A stretch of DNA of 64,000 bases. It comes from a virus. The notes under the pieces were generated by a model. The model ran no database searches. It saw only the letters and a program-made list of their open reading frames with translations, and was not told the DNA's origin. A program made the translations under genes and the position numbers. Below, one piece after another: positions 1-7,685 of this stretch. Where the stretch lies: the IMG/VR virus record IMGVR_UViG_3300049793_000366, positions 248,865 through 312,864 of that record. One strand, given 5' to 3'. The first letter of the stretch is position 1. Each line of letters opens with the position of its first letter.

Positions 1-18
1 AGGGAGAAGACTATTACG

Positions 19-27
19 GATATATAA
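19..27 (+). promoter_or_regulatory. Late-type AT motif (GATATATAA)
   Basis: GATATATAA lies 18 nt before the ATG at 46. It matches the recurrent AATATATA-type motif seen before many late-type genes here, but with the longer spacing class and a G at position 1. Promoter activity is inferred from recurrence only. Confidence 0.35.
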
Positions 28-45
28 AAGAAAAATCTAAAAATC

Positions 46-441
46 ATGGAATTTTTAAAGAAAATAGCGAAATGGTGGAACGAAGACGTTAGAGGAAAAA
101 AATGCACGGATGCTACGAAGTGTACCGAAAGTACAACTTGTTGTGCTGAAGTTAAGTTAGAAGCTCCTGTTGCTGAAACTCAAGTTGTTGAAGAAATCAA
201 AACTGGGTTACCTATCGAGAATTATATTCCACAGGTAGAAGATGAGGCTAAGGAAGTTATCACGATGTCTCCTGTTTCTGTAACTGAAACACCGGCTGCT
301 GAGAATGAATTATCTCCTGCTGAGAAAGTAGAAAAGAAGAAATCAGCTTCTCCTGCTAAAGCACCAGCTAAAAAGAAGAAGCCTTCTAATAAGAATAAGG
401 CTAAGAAATCCCCTACACCTAAGAAGCCAAAAGCAGAATAA
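46..441 (+). CDS. Lys/Ala/Pro-tailed basic protein, function unknown
   Basis: 131 aa. The first 30 residues carry an amphipathic, Lys-rich start and several cysteines (residues 19-33); the middle is acidic and Val/Glu-rich; the last 35 residues are almost only Lys, Ala, Pro, Ser and Asn (blocks such as KAPAKKKKPS), like the tails of histone H1-like or Hc1-type DNA-condensing proteins. No enzymatic motif is visible. It ends at the base next to the stop of the leftward gene, so the two genes are tail to tail with no spacer. DNA or nucleoid binding is inferred from composition alone. Confidence 0.75.
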   Translation: MEFLKKIAKWWNEDVRGKKCTDATKCTESTTCCAEVKLEAPVAETQVVEEIKTGLPIENYIPQVEDEAKEVITMSPVSVTETPAAENELSPAEKVEKKKSASPAKAPAKKKKPSNKNKAKKSPTPKKPKAE

Positions 442-1929
442 TTACTCTGCTTCTGCTTCGGCGGTAGGTTCTGGTACAGGAACTTCCTCAACGGAAGTTT
501 CCATGTCCGGGCTCAATGCTGTTTCTAACGTTGTTAGTGCGGTATCTAACCAAGTAGATGCTCTACTTCTCCTTCGAGTAGTTCTTGCTGGTCGAGCTTG
601 TTCTTGAGACCTTTCATATTCTATCTCATTAGTTCTTTGCTCAAGGTAGCTTGTCATTATTGATATGATATCACTACGCTCGTGTATGGTTCTATAATGA
701 TTATTTAAGATGTCAATAATCTCACCTTCAGTGATGATTTTATTTTCAATCTTTTCCAATTCTTCTTTAACAACCTTATCACGATTTTTGATAGCATCAA
801 GTCTTTGATTTATCAATTCTCGGTCATTGAATTCTTCGAAGTTTTCATTGAAAATGTAATCATCAAATTCTCTGATGAATTCAGAATCATCACGCAATAA
901 ATAACAATCATTTATAGAAGACCAGTATAAATTGCACTCTGCTGTATTAAACGGTTCTTCTTTGGATTTATAGTGAAGATTTTTCAGCAAATCTTTATGC
1001 TCATAGGCATCTGTTAGACTATCTACACCCAATGATCCTGCGTATCGATTAACAGAACCATCACCAGAGATAAGAACTTTAATGTTGTTCTCGTTATCTG
1101 GTTTGTAGTTGAATAACTCACCAGTCTCAGTATTTATCCATTTGAACGTATCAACATATGGATAGTATTCAAATGAGAAATTCTTAAGCTTAAGTGAAAG
1201 TTTTTGACGAACTTGTTTACCATTTGATTCTAAATGATAAGTCCAGTTCCAATTCTGTTTGGCTTTGTATAGAAACCCATTCTTATTAGCCCATTGTTTG
1301 AAGTAATAAGACCACTGTTCATCATTGATAGTGTAAATTCTATCCATGACCTTATGTGATTCTAATTCCCACAATAACGCTCTACCAATTAACTTATCAT
1401 CAGAGTCGAGAGCTATTAGCATTTTAACTGACTCTGGATTCTGTGTGTATAGTTCTAAGAATTTACCACAACCATCGTGCTTCATACAAGACTGTCCTAA
1501 TGTACCAGCCTGGTCAGCATATGATGTATAGTGATAGAATTCCGGGATTTCATCGCCAGAAACAACCTTGAATTGTAAGTCTCTTTGTCCTACTACTGAA
1601 CGTAATAGGTTTGAAAACTTTTCAACTTCTCTGTTATCGAAGCAGTTGAAAATTTTATTTACGAACGAACCATATTTTGTATGGTATCGCGATGGTGATG
1701 TCCAAACATCTTCATCATTCTTCTGAATCTTCTCAACACGTTCTGGTGTTAAGTATGATATTTTATACGGGTCGTCATTAGAGATAGATAAAAAATCAAT
1801 ATGATTTTCTACTAATCTACTCGCATCTATATTCTGAGAAGCGAGTAGGGCGGCAATCGGTGAATCTTCTTTTATTTGCTCTAAGTAGCGGTGAAAAGAA
1901 TCAGAAATGTAAATGTGCTTAGACTTCAT
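442..1929 (-). CDS. Conserved phage protein of unknown function (GRALLW motif)
   Basis: 495 aa from the ATG at 1929. An upstream in-frame TTG at 1938 is rejected because it is the last three bases of the promoter element TACATTTG. The centre (about residues 145-190) has a Cys-containing QSCM segment, a YTQNPE segment and IGRALLW, a combination I associate with conserved but uncharacterised large-phage proteins. The C-terminus has an Arg-rich stretch (about 445-460), then an acidic Pro/Glu/Ala tail. It has its own promoter with a very short leader, so probably early. No catalytic motif was recognised. Confidence 0.8.
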   Translation of the reverse strand: MKSKHIYISDSFHRYLEQIKEDSPIAALLASQNIDASRLVENHIDFLSISNDDPYKISYLTPERVEKIQKNDEDVWTSPSRYHTKYGSFVNKIFNCFDNREVEKFSNLLRSVVGQRDLQFKVVSGDEIPEFYHYTSYADQAGTLGQSCMKHDGCGKFLELYTQNPESVKMLIALDSDDKLIGRALLWELESHKVMDRIYTINDEQWSYYFKQWANKNGFLYKAKQNWNWTYHLESNGKQVRQKLSLKLKNFSFEYYPYVDTFKWINTETGELFNYKPDNENNIKVLISGDGSVNRYAGSLGVDSLTDAYEHKDLLKNLHYKSKEEPFNTAECNLYWSSINDCYLLRDDSEFIREFDDYIFNENFEEFNDRELINQRLDAIKNRDKVVKEELEKIENKIITEGEIIDILNNHYRTIHERSDIISIMTSYLEQRTNEIEYERSQEQARPARTTRRRSRASTWLDTALTTLETALSPDMETSVEEVPVPEPTAEAEAE

Positions 1930-1935
1930 ATTTGA

Positions 1936-1967
1936 CAAATGTATATAATTTAATCCTAATTACCAAA
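1936..1967 (-). promoter_or_regulatory. Bacteroidetes-type promoter for the 442-1929 gene
   Basis: On the minus strand, TTTGG (1963-1967), 19 nt, then TACATTTG (1936-1943). This fits the Bacteroidetes consensus TTTG / TAnnTTTG. The ATG follows after 6 nt, giving a nearly leaderless mRNA. Confidence 0.75.
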
Positions 1968-1969
1968 TT

Positions 1970-2314
1970 TTACGGACATAAAACTGGTTCAAATTTTCCC
2001 TCAATGACTGCTCCCTTCTCTACTGATAGCTGAGAAGCGGATATTGTTCCTTTTATTTTAGCTGTTGATTTTACCACTAAAAGTCCTGAAACACAGATAG
2101 TTCCGTCAAATAGTCCGGAAATCTCTGCTTCGCCACTTTTTAGTGATCCTTCGTAACTACCTGATTTACCGATGGTTGACTTTCCGACTATATCGGCTTT
2201 CCCGATGAATGACCCGTCCAGTCTTATATTTTCCCCAGTTAACTCACCACTAATGTGTGTACCTTCACCGAAGATGTTTACTGAGATATTTTTTGATGTT
2301 GCTTTTGTGAACAT
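1970..2314 (-). CDS. Bactofilin-like cytoskeletal protein
   Basis: 114 aa, the size of a minimal bactofilin core. After a short N-terminus it runs as a regular beta-helix pattern: GEGTHISGELTGE, IRLDGSFIGK, GKSTIGKSG, GEAEISGLFDG, STAKIKGTISA, GAVIEGKF. Bactofilins polymerise without nucleotide into filaments, often at membranes or poles. It is last in the leftward operon that begins at 3821, 12 nt after the previous gene. A phage copy could organise a structure in the infected cell or interfere with host bactofilins; both are guesses. Fold assignment from the repeat pattern is good. Confidence 0.85.
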   Translation of the reverse strand: MFTKATSKNISVNIFGEGTHISGELTGENIRLDGSFIGKADIVGKSTIGKSGSYEGSLKSGEAEISGLFDGTICVSGLLVVKSTAKIKGTISASQLSVEKGAVIEGKFEPVLCP

Positions 2315-2326
2315 ATTTTTTGGTTT

Positions 2327-2791
2327 TTATTCTGAAAATGTTAATATTCTAACTTCTTTATTGTGGTGTAGTTTCTTGATTAAGAAATACAATTCTTTAC
2401 CATTTTTCGTTAAGTCCTTGAAGTCAGCATACCATAGGGTATAGTCACGCTTCTCAAAGATTGCATCAATCCATCCAACACAAATTGCTGTTTGCATGGG
2501 TACTGATTCTTGGTTTTCCTCATGCGGGAAATATAGTTTGTCATATTGTTGGTATTGTTTTTCTAAATCAAGAATATCATCTACCTCACTTATATTTTTA
2601 CTAATTGGTCTGGACATAACATCGTCTGATACAAATGTACCAACACGATTGACATGAATATTTGCTGTCTCTGTCCATCTGTCTTTTGCGTTGAGTGTAT
2701 CAAAAGCACATATGTATATCATGGTTCGACCTTGGTCAACCCTGTTTATAGACGGATTATTCACTGGGAATTTTACAAAGCCGTTATTCAT
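2327..2791 (-). CDS. Hypothetical protein
   Basis: 154 aa, no recognised domain. A middle stretch is rich in acidic and aromatic residues, and the C-terminal third (WYADFKDL, YFLIKKL) looks like a small alpha/beta domain. The start overlaps the end of the upstream gene by 8 nt, so translation is probably coupled. Fourth gene of the leftward early operon headed by the gene at 3429-3821. It does not carry the R-x3-[IL] C-terminal peptide of its upstream neighbours. Confidence 0.7.
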   Translation of the reverse strand: MNNGFVKFPVNNPSINRVDQGRTMIYICAFDTLNAKDRWTETANIHVNRVGTFVSDDVMSRPISKNISEVDDILDLEKQYQQYDKLYFPHEENQESVPMQTAICVGWIDAIFEKRDYTLWYADFKDLTKNGKELYFLIKKLHHNKEVRILTFSE

Positions 2792-3038
2792 CTACGACTT
2801 TTTTAATTAATTCATCGCGCTTATCACTCTTATAAGTTTTTTCATCATAAACTTCAATAATGAATCCATCTATTGTGAATTCACTAGCCCAGCAATCCCA
2901 GGTTTTATATTGTGGATGCTCGTTGAGTGCCAATTTCTTGGCTTTGTCTTCACTTTCTGCTACATAAGTAAATGATGGTAATGATTGGTGCCACCCGCCA
3001 TCATTAAATGTAACTTTCCAAATTTTCAGTGCGCTCAT
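2784..3038 (-). CDS. Small hypothetical protein with variant C-terminal tag
   Basis: 84 aa. The sequence resembles small phage proteins built around a beta-strand, Trp-containing core (KIWKVTFND, WDCWASEFTI). The C-terminus is KRDELIKKVVDE, a variant of the R-x3-[IL]-x-x-[ILV]-[ILV] tag found on many proteins here. Both ends overlap neighbours by 4-8 nt inside the 3821 to 1970 operon. Function unknown. Confidence 0.7.
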   Translation of the reverse strand: MSALKIWKVTFNDGGWHQSLPSFTYVAESEDKAKKLALNEHPQYKTWDCWASEFTIDGFIIEVYDEKTYKSDKRDELIKKVVDE

Positions 3039-3439
3039 GTTATTATATTTAGAATCTTGTTATCTCTTAAATCCGTATATCCCTTAAAGCAGAATAGGTC
3101 TATTCTAATGATAACCTGTGAAAATCCATAATACAAGCTATCGACTATTCTCTGTACTGGTACACTCGTTGTTCCGTTCTTTCTCGTAATGGGACCAGAT
3201 ATTATCTCTAAGTAACAATTGAGTTCATCTGTCCAATCTCCAACTTCATCTATCTCGTATTTGTGAAAAGGTTTAAGTTTGCTGTATGCGTTCTTAAAGT
3301 TTTCTCTATCTTCTTCGTCATTGAATCTATTGATGTGATACTCTGTGAACCACTTATCTATAAATTCGATATCATTTATCTTTTCATTGAAGATGATGTA
3401 TTTACCGTCAAATATGTAATCATTCGGATTAATCACCAT
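3035..3439 (-). CDS. Hypothetical protein with C-terminal tag
   Basis: 134 aa, no recognised domain. It contains a Trp/Tyr-rich central part (FIDKWFTEYHINRFND) and ends RDNKILNIIT, matching the shared R-x3-[IL]-x-x-[IL]-[IL] C-terminal peptide. It overlaps the upstream gene by 11 nt and the downstream gene by 4 nt, so all are read from one message. Confidence 0.7.
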   Translation of the reverse strand: MVINPNDYIFDGKYIIFNEKINDIEFIDKWFTEYHINRFNDEEDRENFKNAYSKLKPFHKYEIDEVGDWTDELNCYLEIISGPITRKNGTTSVPVQRIVDSLYYGFSQVIIRIDLFCFKGYTDLRDNKILNIIT

Positions 3440-3821
3440 CTTCTTTATTTAAAATATCACCAAGTCTTTTATCTCTCATGTATTGATTGGCATTGTTAAA
3501 CCATTCAATACTTCTACTTTCTACCCAAGCTTCGTTCTTACCTTTACAGTGTATTGTAGAAAGACAATCATTCTCATTTGATGATGTATTTGGATATACC
3601 TTAACTATTCTTACTTTAGTGTGTGTACCAGCTATTTGTAGTTCTTCTACTTCGATGTAACCCTTTGAGCTATATCCACTGACGTTTATGATACCAAATC
3701 TACCAGTACCTCTTTCTTCCCATAAAGTCTTAACGAATTGAATCTTCTGTTTAGTCATTAGACTCCAGACGATAAATCCGCCAAAGACTGCTCCGCATAT
3801 GATATAAATAATTTCGGTCAT
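3429..3821 (-). CDS. Membrane-anchored small protein with C-terminal tag
   Basis: 130 aa. Residues 4-22 (IIYIICGAVFGGFIVWSLM) form one transmembrane helix at the N-terminus, followed by a basic KQK, predicting an N-out, C-in anchor. The soluble part has beta-strand character. The C-terminus RDKRLGDILNKEDGD contains the shared tag. First gene of the leftward operon 3821-1970, with a clear promoter 8 nt upstream. Function unknown. Confidence 0.75.
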   Translation of the reverse strand: MTEIIYIICGAVFGGFIVWSLMTKQKIQFVKTLWEERGTGRFGIINVSGYSSKGYIEVEELQIAGTHTKVRIVKVYPNTSSNENDCLSTIHCKGKNEAWVESRSIEWFNNANQYMRDKRLGDILNKEDGD

Positions 3822-3829
3822 ATTTTAAA

Positions 3830-3861
3830 CAAAGATAATCTAATTATTGGACTTTTCCAAA
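3830..3861 (-). promoter_or_regulatory. Bacteroidetes-type promoter for the 3821-1970 operon
   Basis: Minus strand TTTGG (3857-3861), 19 nt spacer, TATCTTTG (3830-3837); ATG at 3821. It overlaps the 3' end of the gene at 3844-5169. Confidence 0.75.
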
Positions 3862-5169
3862 TGTTTTTTCTAATCTATTATTAAATATGGACTCAATTTC
3901 GGACTTCCACTTCTTAGGAAATACAATAGAATCGTGAATTGTAAACAACTTAACATCCGGATATTTGGTCATTATTTCTTTAATTACCTCATTGAAAATA
4001 AACTGAGACTCAGCACGTTGAAGCTCGTGAGCTAAAGTACGGTGGTTCTTATTAAGATTCTTATAAGTCTTGATGAAATCGTGGATGGTTGGGAAGACTT
4101 TATGGAATAAATTATCTTCTTTTGCTTTTCTGTGGTTAGTTCCAAAGAAAACCTTGTAAATCAGAGTTTTAACTTCTTTCTTATCTTTAATACCCAAGCA
4201 ATCCATCAAATGTTGATATAATAATCCTTCGTGTGTTAAAAATTTAAATAGTTCGTATTCCCTTGAGCTTATTACTAAGTTAAGCTCGTGAGCATCAATA
4301 ATTTTGGTTAGAAATAACGGTTGTGAGTTTGAAATATCTACTTCACAAACTTCTTCACCATCTATCATAAGATGCGTCTTTCTAATATATGATTTGAGTC
4401 TGGTAAAGTTTGTATGAAATCTACCATATTCATCAAAATGATAATGTATGTGTTTTTCGTGAATACAATCTATTGCATATCGGTTACTGTTATAAACATC
4501 AATATCCCTTCTTAATTTATCAACATAGTCATCAGCTTGTTCTTTATCAATTGATATGTAGAATAAATCATTTACTAATTTCTCCTGTATATGTTTCTCA
4601 ATATTAGACTCAATGGTATCGTTCTCATTAGATACATTGATTTTATATTTCTTAAGTAATGTACTATCGTAGTTTTTAAATCGCTTGCTTGTGCCTACAA
4701 ATAGCTCTGGTGATAATTCAAATGTTTTACAACGTGAGCGTTGCTTACAATAATTGTGTATTAGTTTCAATACACCACTTTGATTTAGGTATTCGAGATA
4801 GTGATTATAGTCAGTGCCATATTTTTCTCTTAGAATTTCAGATGAAAGTCTTATGGCTAATTTCTTTTCGTAGTAATATTTGAACATCAAACCACTTGTG
4901 ATGTCTATTAGATATGAAACTTTTAGTCGAACTTCTTTGTCAATCTGAGCTTTCTTTTTCCTTGAGTATATACTTCGTTTTAAGAAGACATATTTCTGTG
5001 ACGAAATAGATTCAAGTTGTGGTGGTAATAATTGTAATAAGTACTTTTTGCTTTTTAATTTATTCTTTGTGTCTAAAGCATGAGCGGATGTTTTTACTGT
5101 TGGTCTTTCAAGTTCGAGTAGCATTAAAATTGATAATTCTTTTTTAGTTCTATGTAAAAAAGAAATCAA
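3844..5169 (-). CDS. Family A polymerase-like palm protein (DNA or RNA polymerase)
   Basis: 441 aa from a TTG start; the first ATG (5124) would give 426 aa. The C-terminal half shows the ordered motifs of the PolA / T7 RNA polymerase superfamily: RFHTNFTRL (250-258); motif A EVDISNSQ with D278; motif B K330-x3-K334-x3-Y338-x3-F342-G343; motif C TIHDS with H412-D413. The steric-gate position (D+5) is Gln283, where DNA polymerases usually have Glu and T7 RNAP has Gly. There is no 3'-5' exonuclease and the N-terminal 230 residues are unlike PolA, so it is about half the usual size. Template-dependent polymerisation is inferred; substrate is open. Downstream of 5195 with a 25-nt gap. Confidence 0.65.
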   Translation of the reverse strand: MISFLHRTKKELSILMLLELERPTVKTSAHALDTKNKLKSKKYLLQLLPPQLESISSQKYVFLKRSIYSRKKKAQIDKEVRLKVSYLIDITSGLMFKYYYEKKLAIRLSSEILREKYGTDYNHYLEYLNQSGVLKLIHNYCKQRSRCKTFELSPELFVGTSKRFKNYDSTLLKKYKINVSNENDTIESNIEKHIQEKLVNDLFYISIDKEQADDYVDKLRRDIDVYNSNRYAIDCIHEKHIHYHFDEYGRFHTNFTRLKSYIRKTHLMIDGEEVCEVDISNSQPLFLTKIIDAHELNLVISSREYELFKFLTHEGLLYQHLMDCLGIKDKKEVKTLIYKVFFGTNHRKAKEDNLFHKVFPTIHDFIKTYKNLNKNHRTLAHELQRAESQFIFNEVIKEIMTKYPDVKLFTIHDSIVFPKKWKSEIESIFNNRLEKTFGKVQ

Positions 5170-5194
5170 AGTTCATACAACATCATGATATATT

Positions 5195-5386
5195 TTAACC
5201 TAATAAATCATCTATTTTAGAGTCACGTTTCATCATTTTTTCAATCATTTGGTATTCCTTGATTAGTCTGGTTTCTTCCGCTGCATAGTCTATGTATTTG
5301 AAGTTTTTTAAATCTTCAATCATCTCCGGTGTCCATACTGCGTTGACTTTAAAGGTACCAACCATACCATTCTCATCGACACTCAT
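5195..5386 (-). CDS. Small hypothetical protein with C-terminal tag
   Basis: 63 aa, mostly helical after residue 15, ending RDSKIDDLLG, a near-ideal copy of the shared C-terminal tag. Its ATG overlaps the stop of the preceding gene by one base (TAATG). Nothing follows within 25 nt, so the tag here cannot serve translational coupling to a next start. Confidence 0.75.
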   Translation of the reverse strand: MSVDENGMVGTFKVNAVWTPEMIEDLKNFKYIDYAAEETRLIKEYQMIEKMMKRDSKIDDLLG

Positions 5387-6729
5387 TATTGTTGAAATCC
5401 TTTTTCTTCACCACCTAATTTATCATCTTCCATATCCTCCATACCCTCTTTTCCTGGTACGCCTTTTTTCTTCTTATCCTGTGGTGTTTGAAACTCTCTA
5501 TATACATCTGGGTAAACATTATCCTCAGCATCTACATCATATTTTATTTCGAAGAAATCCCCGAAATCAAGTAATCCTGATTTAGCAAGTGTTACTTCGG
5601 TGTGCTTTCTTAAAGATAAATCGATAATCTGTGATATTTTATCAACGAATGCATTAAATAAACCAATTGTAGAATCGTTAAATACACCGATTGGTTTCTT
5701 TCTTTTTTTGTTGAATGAACCCAAAATAACTTTAAATAAATATTCAATCTTAGGGTCTTCTATAAGTAAATCTTTTGTAACCTTATTCTTAATTAACTCT
5801 ACGTTAATCTTGAATTTTTCCTTATCAAAGAAATCTGGAATAGAGAACTGAAATTCTAAAATATCATCCTTAGCATCTGACATATACATATTGAATAATT
5901 TTGAAATCAATGATATATAAGCGGTATCTCTTCTTGTTTCTTTTATCTTAACATCATCTACGTTTATAGATTGACAGTAATTCATAAAGTTCAATAAGAT
6001 TAGAGAATATACTTCAACAAACTCAGTAGTGTTTGTATCAGATATACGTCTGTATAATGGATTGAATATCTCGAATGATAAATCCTTGTCTTGTAATCTG
6101 ATGATAATCTTCTCAGTATTTTGCTGAAAGTCATCCATCAAGAAAGAATTCTTAGAATATGGGTTAAGTAGCTTATAGAAGAAAAACGCAAAGTTCTTTT
6201 CACCAAAAACATATTCTAAATCATCAGGAGATGTATTTATGAAGTATTTTATAGCTTGTACTTGGTCTTGCCCTAAATTACCCTGAAATATAACTGGTAA
6301 GTGGTCTACATCAAATAAGCGAGAAAACTCAATAAGCTCATCAAGTGAGTAATCAAATTTGTTACCTTTACACATACCCGTCAACACTAAGCCATTTTTT
6401 GGCATACGCTGATATTGAATATTTGCTGGTTGATTATCTGGGAAGTATTCGAATATGAACCACCATTTCTTTGGCATTAGTGATTTAACTCTATCATCAA
6501 ATTTATTGAAATAGTCAAGAGCCGCATTATAGAAGTTCTGTAATGCTAGATCAATCTGATTAATTGGTTCTGACCCAAGAGATTTTGGTTTTATTCTGAA
6601 CTGAGAGCCATCCCAGTTGACATATATTTTAGATCCTTGTACATCTTCATATACAATTATTTCATTCTCGAAAAGCTCATTTAAAAGCTGTTTATCACTA
6701 TCGTGATTAAGGGTTATAAGTTTACTCAT
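5386..6729 (-). CDS. Large phage protein of unknown function
   Basis: 447 aa, no domain recognised with confidence. The N-terminal third has short patterns that faintly recall nucleotidyltransferase/RNA-ligase cores (IYVNWDG near 35-41, WWFIFEYF near 88-95, GLVLTG near 112-117), but the ligase Lys nucleophile motif is not convincing. The rest is helical and charged, ending in a Gly/Lys/Glu-rich tail. It leads a leftward unit with the 63-aa gene, and a late-type AT motif lies 27 nt before its ATG. Confidence 0.75.
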   Translation of the reverse strand: MSKLITLNHDSDKQLLNELFENEIIVYEDVQGSKIYVNWDGSQFRIKPKSLGSEPINQIDLALQNFYNAALDYFNKFDDRVKSLMPKKWWFIFEYFPDNQPANIQYQRMPKNGLVLTGMCKGNKFDYSLDELIEFSRLFDVDHLPVIFQGNLGQDQVQAIKYFINTSPDDLEYVFGEKNFAFFFYKLLNPYSKNSFLMDDFQQNTEKIIIRLQDKDLSFEIFNPLYRRISDTNTTEFVEVYSLILLNFMNYCQSINVDDVKIKETRRDTAYISLISKLFNMYMSDAKDDILEFQFSIPDFFDKEKFKINVELIKNKVTKDLLIEDPKIEYLFKVILGSFNKKRKKPIGVFNDSTIGLFNAFVDKISQIIDLSLRKHTEVTLAKSGLLDFGDFFEIKYDVDAEDNVYPDVYREFQTPQDKKKKGVPGKEGMEDMEDDKLGGEEKGFQQ

Positions 6730-6756
6730 AAGTATTTACGTTTTTTATACTATATG

Positions 6757-6765
6757 GTATATATT
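6757..6765 (-). promoter_or_regulatory. Late-type AT motif (AATATATAC)
   Basis: AATATATAC on the minus strand, 27 nt before the ATG at 6729. Long-spacing class. It is back to back with the plus-strand copy at 6794-6802. Confidence 0.5.
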
Positions 6766-6793
6766 AAATTTTGGTTTTGTTCAAACAATATTT

Positions 6794-6802
6794 AATATAT
6801 AC
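6794..6802 (+). promoter_or_regulatory. Late-type AT motif, 3 nt before ATG (AATATATAC)
   Basis: AATATATAC ends 3 nt before the ATG at 6806, the first gene of the structural block. Same sequence and same spacing recur before at least seven other genes here. Likely a phage-specific late promoter -10 element giving a leaderless mRNA (inference). Confidence 0.6.
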
Positions 6803-6805
6803 ATC

Positions 6806-7168
6806 ATGGGTAAGGAAATTAAGAAGTTTAAGGAATACAGTAACCTGTCATCAGACGCGGAATCTGAGACTTTTGACATGGATGGAAATAAAATTTCGGG
6901 TCCACTTGAGATAGAGTCAATAATTGACGTATTTACTGACCCTTCTGAAATCCCAGGAGTTAGCGAATCCGCATCTGGTATTAGTTTCAATACGGATCTC
7001 TCTGTTAAAGAGGTTAAAAGAGGTGATAATATTTGGATAACTGCTCTTTTGAGAAAACCAGGTACAACATCGTTCAATTCCCCAGCCGTACAAGGTGTTA
7101 TAAAAGTTAGAGTTGTTGATATATACTACGGATTGCAATACTTAAATAAAGTAATTAATAATGGCTAA
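6806..7168 (+). CDS. Small late protein with N-terminal tag
   Basis: 120 aa. The N-terminus MGKEIKKFKEYSNL carries the [IL]-[KR]-x-[FY]-x-x-[FY] peptide shared by several late-type proteins and resembling T4 capsid targeting sequences. The remainder looks like a compact beta domain (VKRGDNIWITALL, GVIKVRVVDIYYG). First gene of the structural block; overlaps the next start by 8 nt. A virion-associated or small baseplate-type protein is possible but not shown. Confidence 0.75.
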   Translation: MGKEIKKFKEYSNLSSDAESETFDMDGNKISGPLEIESIIDVFTDPSEIPGVSESASGISFNTDLSVKEVKRGDNIWITALLRKPGTTSFNSPAVQGVIKVRVVDIYYGLQYLNKVINNG

Positions 7169-7685
7169 GAAAATACACGGTAAACAATTATTAGATAATA
7201 CTATCGTGAAAACGATAAATGGTGTGACTTATTCACACCAAGGTATTACGTCATCTAATGACAGTAATGTTACTCTTAGTATTGTATCTGGTCAGACACA
7301 TTCATTTAATCTTGGTTGGACTGGTGTATTACCAGTTAGTAGGGGTGGTTTGAGTAATTCAACATTCACTGCTTCACAGATTTTGATTATTGATTCAATG
7401 ACATCATCTGTTATTAGTTCTGGTTATCTTTTTAATGATGCTGGAACATCTGCTTTTGATGTGTGGTCAGCAAATAAGATAATTTCTTATACATCAATGA
7501 TAAGTGGTTCTGGTTTATCAGCATCGTTAGCAGTTGGTAATAATGCTGGAACATATTCGATTGATATGAACCAAAATAAGATAATGAATGTAGCAACTGG
7601 TTCAAATAGATTAGACGCGACTAACTACGGTCAAATGTATGATATGAGTGTTGAGATGTTAAAAATAATAAGCCTAAGAGTATGA
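7161..7685 (+). CDS. Fibre-like structural protein
   Basis: 174 aa. Ser/Thr/Gly/Asn-rich with the phage-fibre module seen again in the next gene: TSSND-x-NV, THSFN, then LPVSRGG (LPVNRGG in the neighbour). C-terminal segment has the NKIMNVATGSNRLDATNYGQ pattern common just before fibre C-termini, where it mediates trimer registration. It overlaps the next gene by ATGA. Probably a short tail-fibre or fibre-connector protein. Confidence 0.75.
   Translation: MAKKIHGKQLLDNTIVKTINGVTYSHQGITSSNDSNVTLSIVSGQTHSFNLGWTGVLPVSRGGLSNSTFTASQILIIDSMTSSVISSGYLFNDAGTSAFDVWSANKIISYTSMISGSGLSASLAVGNNAGTYSIDMNQNKIMNVATGSNRLDATNYGQMYDMSVEMLKIISLRV

Noticed and set aside
3-92. An open frame from the window edge through base 92 (ending ..EMVERRR) overlapping the gene at 46
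   Set aside because: It could be the tail of an upstream gene, but it overlaps a well-supported start and no other evidence is in view.
5386-6729. RNA/DNA ligase assignment for the 447-aa protein
   Set aside because: Only faint motif-like strings; no convincing nucleotidyl-accepting Lys motif or motif IV/V.
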